The notes beneath the pieces are model-generated. The model was not told the DNA's origin and did no database searches. It saw only the letters and a list, made by a program, of their open reading frames with translations. 64,000 nucleotides of DNA from Parendozoicomonas sp. Alg238-R29 (GTDB taxonomy: Bacteria; Pseudomonadota; Gammaproteobacteria; Pseudomonadales; Endozoicomonadaceae): the NCBI RefSeq assembly GCF_947331445.1, contig NZ_CAMZOG010000002.1, positions 51,011 to 115,010 of the forward strand. The letters are read 5' to 3'. Made by a program: the position numbers and the translations under genes. The first letter of the stretch is position 1. Every line of letters begins with the position of its first letter. Positions 53,538-62,569 of the stretch are shown one piece after another.

Positions 53538-54149
53538 ATGCTCAAGCACGAAATTATTGAAAAAAACATTGGTCTGATGGTTATTGGCGTCATTTTCGCC
53601 ATCAGCTTCGGCGGCCTCGTGGAAATTGTTCCTCTGTTCAACCTGAAGGAAACCACTGAGCCCGTTGAAGGCCTCAAGCCATACACTGCCTTACAATTGG
53701 AAGGTCGTGACGTTTACATCAAAGAGGGCTGCGTAGGCTGTCACTCCCAGATGATTCGTCCACTGCGGGCTGAGGTAGAACGTTACGGTCACTACTCTGT
53801 CGCTGGTGAGTCGGTCTACGACTATCCATTCCTGTGGGGTTCCAAACGTACCGGTCCTGATCTGGCTCGTGTTGGCGAACGTTACTCTGACGAGTGGCAT
53901 CGCGCCCACCTGTACAATCCCCGTGACGTGGTGCCAGCTTCTATCATGCCGGCCTACCCACACCTGAATGAAAACCTGATTGACAGTGCTGTTACACCTA
54001 AGAAGCTGGAAGCCCTGAAAACTCTGGGTGTTCCTTATACCGACGAAGATATCGCCGGTGCTTCTGAGGCTGTGCAGGGTAAGACTGAAATGGATGCTCT
54101 GGTTGCTTACCTGCAAAACCTCGGCACCGTTATTACCCAGAAGCGTTAA
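53538..54149 (+). CDS. ccoO: cbb3-type cytochrome c oxidase subunit II
   Basis: CcoO is the mono-haem c subunit. The 203-residue product has one N-terminal membrane helix (about 11-31) and [11 protein letters not shown] with Cys65, Cys68, His69 as haem site. Start after AAGGAC. It passes electrons from CcoP to CcoN. Length normal. Confidence 0.95.
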   Translation: MLKHEIIEKNIGLMVIGVIFAISFGGLVEIVPLFNLKETTEPVEGLKPYTALQLEGRDVYIKEGCVGCHSQMIRPLRAEVERYGHYSVAGESVYDYPFLWGSKRTGPDLARVGERYSDEWHRAHLYNPRDVVPASIMPAYPHLNENLIDSAVTPKKLEALKTLGVPYTDEDIAGASEAVQGKTEMDALVAYLQNLGTVITQKR

Positions 54150-54164
54150 GTGGGGGAAAGTGCA

Positions 54165-54356
54165 ATGGATATCGACATTAATACCCTGCGAGGCCTGGCA
54201 ACAGTGTTCTGCTTGGTGGCCTTTATCGCAGTTGTACTCTGGGCTTACAGCGACCGTAAGCATAAGGATTTTGAAGAAGCTGCCAATCTGCCCTTTCAGG
54301 ATGAAGGGCTAACGGGCAGCACACACAAGAATAAGAAGGAGGCTCCACATGTCTGA
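54165..54356 (+). CDS. ccoQ: cbb3-type cytochrome c oxidase subunit IV (CcoQ)
   Basis: The 63-residue product starts MDIDINTLRGLATVFCLVAF, has one membrane helix (about 9-26) and an acidic/basic tail as usual in CcoQ, which stabilises the complex. ATG 54165 is chosen over a GTG at 54150 directly after the ccoO stop. Its last 8 bp overlap ccoP. Confidence 0.88.
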   Translation: MDIDINTLRGLATVFCLVAFIAVVLWAYSDRKHKDFEEAANLPFQDEGLTGSTHKNKKEAPHV

Positions 54357-55260
54357 TTTCTGGAGCGCATGGGTTCTGGTCCTGACTCTGGGATGCCTGG
54401 CATTTATCAGTTTCGTGCTGTTTTCCACTTGGAAAGTTCAGCGTAAAAAGGCCACTGAAGAAACTGTCGGCCATGAATTTGATGGTATCACTGAATATGA
54501 CAACCCCATGCCTATGTGGTGGATTGGCCTGTTCCTGGGAACCATGATTTTCAGTGCTGTTTACCTGGTACTCTACCCAGGTATCTGGCCTGGCAAGTTT
54601 GATGGCATCCTTGGCTGGACCTCTCGGGGTGAGCTGAAAGCCGATCAGGAAAAACATGCACGTCAATACCAGCCACTGTTTGATCAGTACGCAGCCAAAA
54701 GTATTGAAGAACTGCAGAGCAACCCCAAGGCACTGTCTATGGGTAAGCGTATCTTCCTGAATAACTGTGCCCTGTGCCACGGTAGCGATGCTGGCGGTAC
54801 TTTTGGTTTTCCTCAGCTGAACGACCACGATTGGTTGTGGGGTGGTTCTGCTGCAGACATTGAAGCCACGGTACTGAATGGCCGTAACGGCCAGATGCCC
54901 GCCTGGGGACCGGTTCTTGGTGAAAAGGGTGTTCGCAATGTTGCGTCTTATGTACGTGACCTGAGCGGCCTCACGGTCAACGCCAGCGAAGAAGATCTGG
55001 CAGCCGGTAAAGCCGCTTACGCGACTACCTGTGCTGTGTGTCACGGTGCCGATGCCAGCGGTAACAAGCTGTTTGGCGCACCAAATCTAACCGATAATAT
55101 CTGGCTCTATGGTAACAGCCAGACTCAGGTGGAATACACTATCCGTAAGGGACGTAACGGTGTAATGCCGGCCTGGAAAGATATTCTCGGCCCACAGAAG
55201 GTTCACCTCGTTTCTGCCTATGTTTACAGCCTGTCCGATAAAGACAAGGCAACACAGTAA
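54349..55260 (+). CDS. ccoP: cbb3-type cytochrome c oxidase subunit III (di-haem CcoP)
   Basis: CcoP receives electrons from soluble cytochromes. The 303-residue product has two membrane helices (about 5-27 and 57-77) and two c-type haem sites: CALCHG (Cys140, Cys143, His144) and CAVCHG (Cys228, Cys231, His232). AAGGAGGCTCCAC precedes the ATG within ccoQ. A terminator follows, so ccoG starts a separate transcript or a read-through one. Confidence 0.95.
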   Translation: MSDFWSAWVLVLTLGCLAFISFVLFSTWKVQRKKATEETVGHEFDGITEYDNPMPMWWIGLFLGTMIFSAVYLVLYPGIWPGKFDGILGWTSRGELKADQEKHARQYQPLFDQYAAKSIEELQSNPKALSMGKRIFLNNCALCHGSDAGGTFGFPQLNDHDWLWGGSAADIEATVLNGRNGQMPAWGPVLGEKGVRNVASYVRDLSGLTVNASEEDLAAGKAAYATTCAVCHGADASGNKLFGAPNLTDNIWLYGNSQTQVEYTIRKGRNGVMPAWKDILGPQKVHLVSAYVYSLSDKDKATQ

Positions 55261-55270
55261 ACTGCATAAC

Positions 55271-55306
55271 AGCAGGCAACTTAGCTAGTTGCCTGCTTAT
55301 CTTTTT
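55271..55306 (+). terminator. Terminator after ccoP
   Basis: AGCAGGCAAC pairs with GTTGCCTGCT (10 bp, 7-base loop), followed by TATCTTTTT. Confidence 0.85.
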
Positions 55307-55393
55307 AAGTCCAAGAACAACTCTCCCCAGCCTTACAACAAATAAAACCAAGAAGCGTCGAGAGCCTGAAGAATAACGGTTGAGGAATGCCCC

Positions 55394-56803
55394 GTGATCA
55401 AGCCTGAAAACCAGCAGAATGAACCGGAAATAATAGAAACAATTAACCTTTATGAACGCAGGGAAAAGATTTACACCCGCGCCTTTGAAGGTTTCTACCG
55501 GAATCTGCGTAACTACGGCGGCGCACTCCTGTTTCTTCTTTATTTCGGTACAGTCTGGTTCACATGGGGCGACCGTCAGGCCATACTCTGGGATCTGGGC
55601 ACCCGCCAATTTCATATTTTCAGCGAAACTTTTCTGCCTCAAGACTTCATCCTTCTATCCTGGATGCTGATTATCTGCGCCTTTGGCCTGTTCTTCATCA
55701 CGGTACTGGCAGGCCGGGTTTGGTGTGGTTACACCTGCCCGCAAAGTGTTTTTACCTGGGTATTTATGTGGGTTGAGAAAGTCACCGAAGGTGATCGCAA
55801 CAAACGCATGCGCCTCGACAAAGCCCCAATGAGTACCGAAAAGTTTGCCCGAAAATTTGCCAAGCACCTGCTCTGGCTGCTGATTTCTCTGGCCGTCGGT
55901 ATTACTTTTGTTGGTTATTTCACCCCAATTCGCGCGCTGATTGGCGATCTGCTGACCATAGAAGCATCGGCATGGGCCGTGTTCTGGATTGGCTTCTTCA
56001 CTCTTGCCACTTACGGTAATGCTGGCTGGCTGCGTGAGCAGGTGTGCATTTATATGTGCCCTTACGCCCGCTTCCAGAGCGTCATGTATGACAAAGACAC
56101 TCTGACTGTTCACTACGATGCCACTCGCGGTGAAAGCCGTGGCCCCCGCAAACGCAATGCCGACCCGAAAGAACTGGGTATTGGTGATTGCATCGACTGC
56201 AACCTGTGCGTACATGTTTGCCCCACTGGCATTGATATCCGTGACGGTCTGCAATACGAGTGCATCAGCTGCGGAGCCTGTGTCGATGCCTGTAACGGCA
56301 TTATGGACAAGATGGGCTACGATCGTGAGCTGATCACCTATACCAGTGAAAGCGCCATTGAAGGCAACAAAACTCACTTGTTCCGCCCACGTCTGATTGG
56401 CTACTTCATCGCCCTGTGTCTGATTACCGGCTTGTTTATTGTTACCCTGACCCAACGCACGGTGCTGGAATTTGAAGCTCTGCGAGATCGTCAAAGCCTG
56501 TACAGCACCAACACTGCGGGCCAGATTGAAAACATCTACACACTCAAACTGGTTAACAAATCTCAGCAGCCGCAAACACTGAATATCAGTGTGTCTGGCC
56601 TGAAAGGTGTTATTATCCGCGGCGATACCCGTATCACACTGGACCCGGGTTCTGTAGCAAGCCTTCCTGTGCGACTGACCGTTCCACCTGAAGTATTAAC
56701 CGGAACCAACACCACTATTGAGTTCCATGCGAACAGTGACAGTGCAGACGGTCCAGCGACTTCCGCAGAGAGCCGTTTCCTGTCCCCAAGGACAACGCCA
56801 TGA
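55394..56803 (+). CDS. ccoG: Cytochrome c oxidase accessory protein CcoG (FixG), copper/iron-sulfur redox protein
   Basis: CcoG is a membrane ferredoxin-like protein needed for Cu+ supply to the cbb3 oxidase. The 469-residue product has about five membrane helices, a CGYTCPQ pair near residue 112, and two 4Fe-4S binding sites (CIDCNLCVHVCP; CISCGACVDACN) near 265-300. A C-terminal periplasmic immunoglobulin-like part follows. The start is GTG 55394, with TTGAGGAAT upstream. The stop overlaps ccoH by 4 bp. Confidence 0.94.
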   Translation: MIKPENQQNEPEIIETINLYERREKIYTRAFEGFYRNLRNYGGALLFLLYFGTVWFTWGDRQAILWDLGTRQFHIFSETFLPQDFILLSWMLIICAFGLFFITVLAGRVWCGYTCPQSVFTWVFMWVEKVTEGDRNKRMRLDKAPMSTEKFARKFAKHLLWLLISLAVGITFVGYFTPIRALIGDLLTIEASAWAVFWIGFFTLATYGNAGWLREQVCIYMCPYARFQSVMYDKDTLTVHYDATRGESRGPRKRNADPKELGIGDCIDCNLCVHVCPTGIDIRDGLQYECISCGACVDACNGIMDKMGYDRELITYTSESAIEGNKTHLFRPRLIGYFIALCLITGLFIVTLTQRTVLEFEALRDRQSLYSTNTAGQIENIYTLKLVNKSQQPQTLNISVSGLKGVIIRGDTRITLDPGSVASLPVRLTVPPEVLTGTNTTIEFHANSDSADGPATSAESRFLSPRTTP

Positions 56804-57348
56804 CGCCAAATGCAGAAAAAGAGCCATTTACATACTGGTACCAGGAACCATGGGCTTGGTACATTGTTGGTGTAATTCTTGTCACTATTACCTGGGGCAC
56901 ATTCCAGGTCATAGTTTCATTTAAAAATGCTGACGAGGTTGTGGTTGATGACTATTACAAGGTGGGTAAGGCCATCAACCAGGATCTGAGTCGTGATCGC
57001 CGGGCCCATGAGCAAAATATCGCGGCCAACATCAACTTCGATGAAGCGTCTGGCTCTTTAAACGTGGCGATGTCCGGCTCCCTTGACAGCTGGCCCCAGC
57101 AGTTGCGCCTTCGCCTTCTACCTGCGGCCAAAGGCGTGGAAAAACAGGTTATTGCCCTGCTGCAAACACCCGCTCAAAACACCCTTTATAAAGGTCAATC
57201 TCAGGGGATTCCAGCAGGTCGTTACTACGTGCACCTGGAAACCCTTGACGAAATCACTCCGGAAAAAGGCTACCTGAGCGGCTGGCGCTTAAACCGTGAA
57301 ATCTGGATCGAAGAAAATATGCCTGTTGAATTGGCCGCTTACGAGTAG
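56800..57348 (+). CDS. ccoH: CcoH (FixH) cbb3 assembly protein
   Basis: The 182-residue product has one membrane helix (about 18-41, WYIVGVILVTITWGTF) and a FixH-type periplasmic domain (NADEVVVDDYYKVGKAINQ). It helps assemble the cbb3 oxidase. ATG overlaps the ccoG stop (ATGA). Confidence 0.9.
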   Translation: MTPNAEKEPFTYWYQEPWAWYIVGVILVTITWGTFQVIVSFKNADEVVVDDYYKVGKAINQDLSRDRRAHEQNIAANINFDEASGSLNVAMSGSLDSWPQQLRLRLLPAAKGVEKQVIALLQTPAQNTLYKGQSQGIPAGRYYVHLETLDEITPEKGYLSGWRLNREIWIEENMPVELAAYE

Positions 57349-57372
57349 GCATGCCCCTGGATGTGAATATAC

Positions 57373-59817
57373 ATGAGTGAAAAAAGTTGTTTTCACTGCC
57401 ATCTGCCAATCAATGGACCTGTTCAATTTACAGCGCTTATTGATGGTGAAGACCGCCCCATGTGTTGCCCCGGATGTCAGGCTGTTGCGACAGCCATAGT
57501 ATCCGGCGGGCTTGATAACTATTACCGCTACCGTTCTGAACCTGCGCAGCAAGCCGACTTAAGCCAAGCCTTAAAAGCGGAATATAAACTCTATGACCGG
57601 GAAGATCTTCAGCAGAGCTTTATTCGCAGCCTTCCCTCGAGCCGTTCTTCACACAGCCCTCAGCAAAAGTATGAAGCACGGTTGCTGATAGAAGGTATCA
57701 CTTGCTCTGCTTGTGTCTGGCTTCTTGAACACCATATTTCGTCTATAAAAGGGGTCGAATCCGTCACTGTAAATCTCAGCCAGCATACGGCAACAGTGAC
57801 CTTCATTTCAGACACTGTAAAAATCAGCGAAATCATGCTGGCGGTTCTTGCGGTTGGCTACCGGGCTCACCCTTGGCGCCAGGAGCAGCAAGATGCTCTG
57901 CTGGAAAAAGAACATAAACAATTTATCCGACGTCTTGCTGTTGCCAGCATTGGCACCATGCAAGTCATGATGTATGCCATTGCTATGTATGCTGGCGGGT
58001 CACAGGGTATGGAATCAGAGTTTCGCACATTGATGCGCTGGGTCAGCGCCCTGATTGCGACGCCTGTTGTATTTTATTCTGCCCGCCCGTTCTTTTCCGC
58101 AGCCTGGCGAGATATTAAGAATCGCCACCCTGGCATGGATGTTCCTGTATCCATTGCCATTGGCGGCGCATATCTGGCCAGCCTCTGGGGAACCATACAA
58201 GGTACCGGTGAAGTGTATTTTGACTCTGTCAGTATGTTTACCCTGTTCTTGTTGAGTGGTCGTTTTCTGGAAATGCGGGCACGCCATCACACTAATCAAA
58301 CGTCACGCAGCCTGCATTTACTCCTTCCTGAAAGCTGCTTACGGGTTAATAAAGATGGCAACACGGAACGGGTCAGCCCCTCCGATCTACAGGTTGGCGA
58401 CAACATTCGTATTCTTACCGGCGAAAATATTCCTGCTGATGGCACCATTCTCAACGGTCAAAGCTCAATCAATGAATCTGCGTTAACGGGTGAATATCTA
58501 CCAGTAGCCAAACATATAGGTGATCAGGTTACTGCCGGAACGATCAATACCGAAAACGCTATTGAAGTAGAAGTCACCCATGTTGGGCAAAACACCCGCT
58601 TGTCCGCTATTGCTCGCTTACTGGAACAAGCTCAGGGGGATAAACCCACCATCGCCCGACAAGCTGATCGTGTGGCAGGTTGGTTTGTCTGCACAGTATT
58701 GATTGCATCTGTTGGGGTTTACTTTTACTGGCTCCAGCACGAGCCAGATGATGCGTTCTGGATTGTTCTTTCTGTACTCGTGGCAACCTGCCCCTGCGCG
58801 CTTTCCCTGGCAACCCCTGCGGCTCTGACAGCTGTGACCGGATTCCTCCAATCCAAAGGCATGCTTATCAGCCACAGTCGTGTTTTGGAAGGTTTGCCAC
58901 AGATTACACACGTCATTTTCGACAAAACTGGCACTTTGACTCAAGGAGACCTTAGCCTCACAAGTGTAAAAATCCTCAACAAAACCTACAGCAGAAGTGA
59001 ATTACTGGATGTAGCCGCGGCTCTGGAAAGTCATTCCGAACACCCTATTGCCCATGCCTTCCCCGCTTCAACCACCCCAGTGAAGGATGTTGAAAATATT
59101 ACCGCACAAGGTCTTCAAGGCAGAATTGCTGGTCATACCTGGCGTATAGGTAAACCCTCTTTTGTCAGCCCTGGCATGGAGGCCAGCCCGCCAGACAATC
59201 ATCTCACCTGGCTGCTGTTAAGCTGCGACAAAATGCCACTGGCCTGGTTTGGCCTTGATGATACTCTGCGCCCCGAGGCAAAACAGATTATCAGCGAACT
59301 GACAACAAAAGGCCTGCAAGTCGGGCTGCTGAGTGGTGACAATCAGGGTGTTGTTAACCGTGTTGGTAAAGAACTTGGCATCGAAAGCTGCCATGCTCAG
59401 GCGACACCAGACGACAAACTTGGTTACGTGCAACAACTTCAAGCGCAGGGCAATCGCGTTTTGATGATTGGAGACGGCGTGAATGATATTCCAGTTTTGG
59501 CGGCAGCAGATCTGTCGGTTGCCATGAACACCGCTTCTGATCTGGCTCGTACCCATGCCGATGCCCTGTTGTTGTCTGGAGACCTGAATCAGTTGCTGAC
59601 CAGTATCGACAAGGCCTGCGACACACGTCGAATCATTCGGGAAAACATGACCTGGGCTCTGGGGTACAACCTGCTGGTACTACCTTTAGCAGCGTCTGGC
59701 TGGCTGGCGCCCTGGATGGCTGCTATTGGGATGTCTGCAAGCTCGCTGGTTGTAGTTGGCAATGCACTGCGGCTTTCAAAACCACCAAAACAAGATCGCG
59801 CAACACACGGAGAATAA
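57373..59817 (+). CDS. ccoI: CcoI (FixI) copper-exporting P-type ATPase for cbb3 assembly
   Basis: CcoI moves Cu+ to the periplasm for CuB insertion. The 814-residue product has an N-terminal extra Cys cluster (CFHC, CCPGC), an HMA domain with CSAC (Cys111, Cys114), the membrane CPC motif (TCPCALS, about residue 473), the phosphorylation site DKTGTLT (about 517) and GDGVNDIPVL (about 700). The ATG at 57373 begins MSEKSCFHCHLP. Gap to ccoH is 24 bp. Confidence 0.95.
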   Translation: MSEKSCFHCHLPINGPVQFTALIDGEDRPMCCPGCQAVATAIVSGGLDNYYRYRSEPAQQADLSQALKAEYKLYDREDLQQSFIRSLPSSRSSHSPQQKYEARLLIEGITCSACVWLLEHHISSIKGVESVTVNLSQHTATVTFISDTVKISEIMLAVLAVGYRAHPWRQEQQDALLEKEHKQFIRRLAVASIGTMQVMMYAIAMYAGGSQGMESEFRTLMRWVSALIATPVVFYSARPFFSAAWRDIKNRHPGMDVPVSIAIGGAYLASLWGTIQGTGEVYFDSVSMFTLFLLSGRFLEMRARHHTNQTSRSLHLLLPESCLRVNKDGNTERVSPSDLQVGDNIRILTGENIPADGTILNGQSSINESALTGEYLPVAKHIGDQVTAGTINTENAIEVEVTHVGQNTRLSAIARLLEQAQGDKPTIARQADRVAGWFVCTVLIASVGVYFYWLQHEPDDAFWIVLSVLVATCPCALSLATPAALTAVTGFLQSKGMLISHSRVLEGLPQITHVIFDKTGTLTQGDLSLTSVKILNKTYSRSELLDVAAALESHSEHPIAHAFPASTTPVKDVENITAQGLQGRIAGHTWRIGKPSFVSPGMEASPPDNHLTWLLLSCDKMPLAWFGLDDTLRPEAKQIISELTTKGLQVGLLSGDNQGVVNRVGKELGIESCHAQATPDDKLGYVQQLQAQGNRVLMIGDGVNDIPVLAAADLSVAMNTASDLARTHADALLLSGDLNQLLTSIDKACDTRRIIRENMTWALGYNLLVLPLAASGWLAPWMAAIGMSASSLVVVGNALRLSKPPKQDRATHGE

Positions 59818-59820
59818 TCA

Positions 59821-59991
59821 ATGGACAGCCTCTACATTCTTATTCCCATTGCCGTGGTTTTTGTCGCTGTGGCAGTTTCCGTCTTCTTTTGGGCTGTGGA
59901 TAACAACCAGTTTGATGACCTTGAAGGCCCGGCCCACAGCATTCTGTTCGATGAACCAGAAACCAAACAAAATAAAGATAAGCAGCCTTAG
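59821..59991 (+). CDS. ccoS: CcoS cbb3 assembly protein
   Basis: This 56-residue protein is shorter than usual gene-finding cut-offs. It starts MDSLYILIPIAVVFVAVAVS, has one membrane helix (about 4-26) and the family motif WAVDNNQFDDLEGPAHSILF. The ATG is 3 bp after the ccoI stop. CcoS is needed for cofactor insertion in CcoN. Confidence 0.93.
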   Translation: MDSLYILIPIAVVFVAVAVSVFFWAVDNNQFDDLEGPAHSILFDEPETKQNKDKQP

Positions 59992-60016
59992 GTTAAAAAT
60001 ATATCCAGGAGTAGTA

Positions 60017-60856
60017 ATGACTGACCAACTGAGCCTGACAGCAGCTTTCCTGCTGGGTCTTCTGGGGGGCGGGCACTGCATTGGCATGTGTGGGGGTATC
60101 ATGTCGGCACTGAGTATAGGCAGCAGCGCACCTCCCCGATCGTTAAAAAGTTTTAATATTCTGCTGGGATACAACCTGGGCCGCATTTTCAGCTACACAG
60201 TTATTGGTTTCCTGATGGGTTGGCTGGGTTGGTTCATTGGTGGCTTCAGCAAAGAAACCAGTATTGCCCTGCGAGTGTTTGCGGGAATCATGCTGGTTGG
60301 TATGGGGTTGTATCTTGCGGGCTGGTGGATGGGCATTACTATACTGGAAAAAGCTGGTCACAAACTCTGGCGTCGTATTCAACCAACAGCATCTGCCATG
60401 CTACCTGTAAACAGCCCTGTAAAAGCCATTGGTGTTGGTGCACTCTGGGGGTGGTTACCCTGCGGTCTGGTATACAGCACGCTCATCTGGGCAGCTGCCA
60501 GTAGCAACGCCATTGAGTCTGCTTCGCTTATGCTGGCTTTTGGGTTGGGAACACTTCCCGTATTGCTTCTGACCGGATTTCTTGCTGAACAGATACGCAA
60601 CCTTCTGCAGAATAAGTACTTTCGTTCAGCAGCAGGCACTCTGGTTATTCTGTTTGGCCTTTGGACGATACCCGGCCCTCATCAGATGTGGGTTATGATG
60701 AAACTGGATTTCAGTGATCAACCTCATCAGATGCATGGCAACATGCACAACGATAAGGGTCACAGCAGCATGGATCATAACAACATGAATCATTCACAAA
60801 TGAGCCATAAACAAACAACACCTCCATCAGTAGATCACTCAAAGATGGAGCATTGA
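60017..60856 (+). CDS. SafE/TauE-type membrane protein with Met/His-rich tail (copper-linked)
   Basis: The 279-residue product has about six to seven membrane helices and starts MTDQLSLTAAFLLGLLGGGH. GGGHCIGMCGG at 17-27 is the signature of the COG2836 branch of sulfite-exporter-like proteins, which commonly accompanies cco genes. The second half has a paired WGWLPCGLVYSTL motif. The C-terminal 45 residues are Met/His-rich (HQMHGNMHND; MDHNNMNHSQMSHK), suggesting Cu+ binding. AGGAGTAGTA precedes the ATG. Role in copper handling for cbb3 is an inference from context and tail. Confidence 0.85.
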   Translation: MTDQLSLTAAFLLGLLGGGHCIGMCGGIMSALSIGSSAPPRSLKSFNILLGYNLGRIFSYTVIGFLMGWLGWFIGGFSKETSIALRVFAGIMLVGMGLYLAGWWMGITILEKAGHKLWRRIQPTASAMLPVNSPVKAIGVGALWGWLPCGLVYSTLIWAAASSNAIESASLMLAFGLGTLPVLLLTGFLAEQIRNLLQNKYFRSAAGTLVILFGLWTIPGPHQMWVMMKLDFSDQPHQMHGNMHNDKGHSSMDHNNMNHSQMSHKQTTPPSVDHSKMEH

Positions 60857-60984
60857 CCACAATGTCTTTTACTGCATCCTTCTGTAGAATTTGCAGAAGG
60901 ATGCCCCTGCCCGCTGTTTGACCACACCCCCACTCAACTTTTTGTCACTCAGCAAAACGAGCTGAGAGTAAAAGTTGTTCTCTA

Positions 60985-60998
60985 TTGATACACATCAA
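60985..60998 (+). promoter_or_regulatory. Perfect FNR box upstream of hemN
   Basis: TTGATACACATCAA is an exact match to TTGAT-N4-ATCAA, 116-129 bp before the hemN ATG. Anaerobic activation by FNR/ANR is the expected effect. Confidence 0.9.
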
Positions 60999-61113
60999 GG
61001 CACTAGAACCAGCAAACTATAAACTGTCAATCAGTATTTAGTGCAGGCAATCGTATTCAATTTGCCATTTTGCGAAAAAAATAATATTGCACCTTCGATT
61101 GCAGGAAACATAG

Positions 61114-62499
61114 ATGAACAACTCACTGATCTGGGACTCCAGTTTATTAAAGCGATATGATCGCCCGGGACCTCGTTACACCTCATACCCGACAGCGGTG
61201 CAATTCACCAGTGAGTTCGAAACAGATACCTTTATTCAGGCAGAACAAGACAGCGGACACCAGAGAAAACCCATCTCTCTGTATTTCCATATTCCGTTCT
61301 GCGATACGGTCTGTTATTACTGTGGTTGCAACAAGATCGTTACCAAACGTCGTGAACAGGCTCAGCCCTATCTGGATCTGATGTGCCAGGAAATGGCTAT
61401 GCACGCCAAAAATCTTGGTTACAAAGCAACGGTTGAACAGTTGCATCTGGGGGGAGGAACCCCCACATTCCTTAGTCAGGAACAGCTAACCCAGCTAATG
61501 GAAACTGCAAACAAATATTTCCATTTGGATTTCAGTGAATTTTCCGACTACTCCATTGAAATCGACCCCCGTGAAGCCGACTGGGGCATGATGGGATTGC
61601 TTCGGAATCTTGGCTTTAACCGCATAAGCCTCGGCGTACAGGACTTCGATCCCGCCGTACAAAAAGCCGTTAACCGCATTCAGCCAAGAGCCGTGACCGA
61701 AAGCGTGATCGACGCTGCCCGGGCTATGGATTTCGACTCAATCAATGTTGATTTGATTTACGGACTGCCCCTACAAAGCTGTGACAGCTTTCTCAAGACT
61801 GTTGACCGAGTCATTGAGATCGCACCAGAAAGACTATCTGTTTTTAACTACGCTCATTTGCCTCACCGGTTTATGCCCCAGCGTCGTATACGCAGTGAAG
61901 ATCTTCCTTCCCCGGAAGAAAAGCTGCGCATCATGGAAGCAACCACACAACGATTGACTGAAGCCGGATATGTTTACATTGGCATGGATCACTTCGCCTT
62001 ACCCGACGATGACCTGGCTGCTGCTCAGGAAGATGGTGTCCTGCATCGTAACTTCCAAGGGTATACTACTCATGGTCACTGTGATCTGATCGGTATTGGC
62101 GTGTCTTCTATCAGTCAGGTTGGCAACACCTATGCCCAGAACTTCACTGATATGGCCAGTTACAGTGAAGCTATTAATGCAGGCCGCCTTGCTGTCAACA
62201 AAGGGCTAAAAAGCTCTGCCGAAGATCAGTTGCGCTCCCATATTATTCGTCGTTTGCTGTGTGATTTCGAATTGAACTTCCACGATGTGGAGTCTGAGTT
62301 TGGCATCAATTTCACCAAGCACTTCAAACCAGAACTGGAAGCATTATCCGTGATGGCAAAAGACGAACTACTGGTTCTGGATAACGAGTCCATCAGTGTT
62401 CTGCCTCGTGGCCGTTTACTGATTCGCAATATCTGCATGACTTTTGACCGGTATATGGCAGCCGCGCAGGAACAACAGAAGTTCTCTCGGGTTATTTAA
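61114..62499 (+). CDS. hemN: Oxygen-independent coproporphyrinogen III oxidase
   Basis: HemN is a radical-SAM enzyme that oxidatively decarboxylates coproporphyrinogen III in haem synthesis without oxygen. The 461-residue product has the 4Fe-4S motif CDTVCYYC (Cys63, Cys67, Cys70), GGGTPTFL, and RISLGVQDFD. AGGAAACATAG precedes the ATG. Its place after the cbb3 genes and its perfect FNR box fit low-oxygen use. Confidence 0.95.
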   Translation: MNNSLIWDSSLLKRYDRPGPRYTSYPTAVQFTSEFETDTFIQAEQDSGHQRKPISLYFHIPFCDTVCYYCGCNKIVTKRREQAQPYLDLMCQEMAMHAKNLGYKATVEQLHLGGGTPTFLSQEQLTQLMETANKYFHLDFSEFSDYSIEIDPREADWGMMGLLRNLGFNRISLGVQDFDPAVQKAVNRIQPRAVTESVIDAARAMDFDSINVDLIYGLPLQSCDSFLKTVDRVIEIAPERLSVFNYAHLPHRFMPQRRIRSEDLPSPEEKLRIMEATTQRLTEAGYVYIGMDHFALPDDDLAAAQEDGVLHRNFQGYTTHGHCDLIGIGVSSISQVGNTYAQNFTDMASYSEAINAGRLAVNKGLKSSAEDQLRSHIIRRLLCDFELNFHDVESEFGINFTKHFKPELEALSVMAKDELLVLDNESISVLPRGRLLIRNICMTFDRYMAAAQEQQKFSRVI

Positions 62500-62525
62500 C
62501 CTTTCTGTTTTTTTCAGATAGAAAA

Positions 62526-62550
62526 AGGGCTACCATTGCAGCCCTCTTTT
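62526..62550. terminator. Bidirectional terminator between hemN and the autotransporter-like gene
   Basis: AGGGCT-8-AGCCCT, flanked by an A tract on the left and CTTTT on the right, lies between two convergent stop codons. Confidence 0.8.
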
Positions 62551-62569
62551 ATCTTACAGTCCTGATTTA

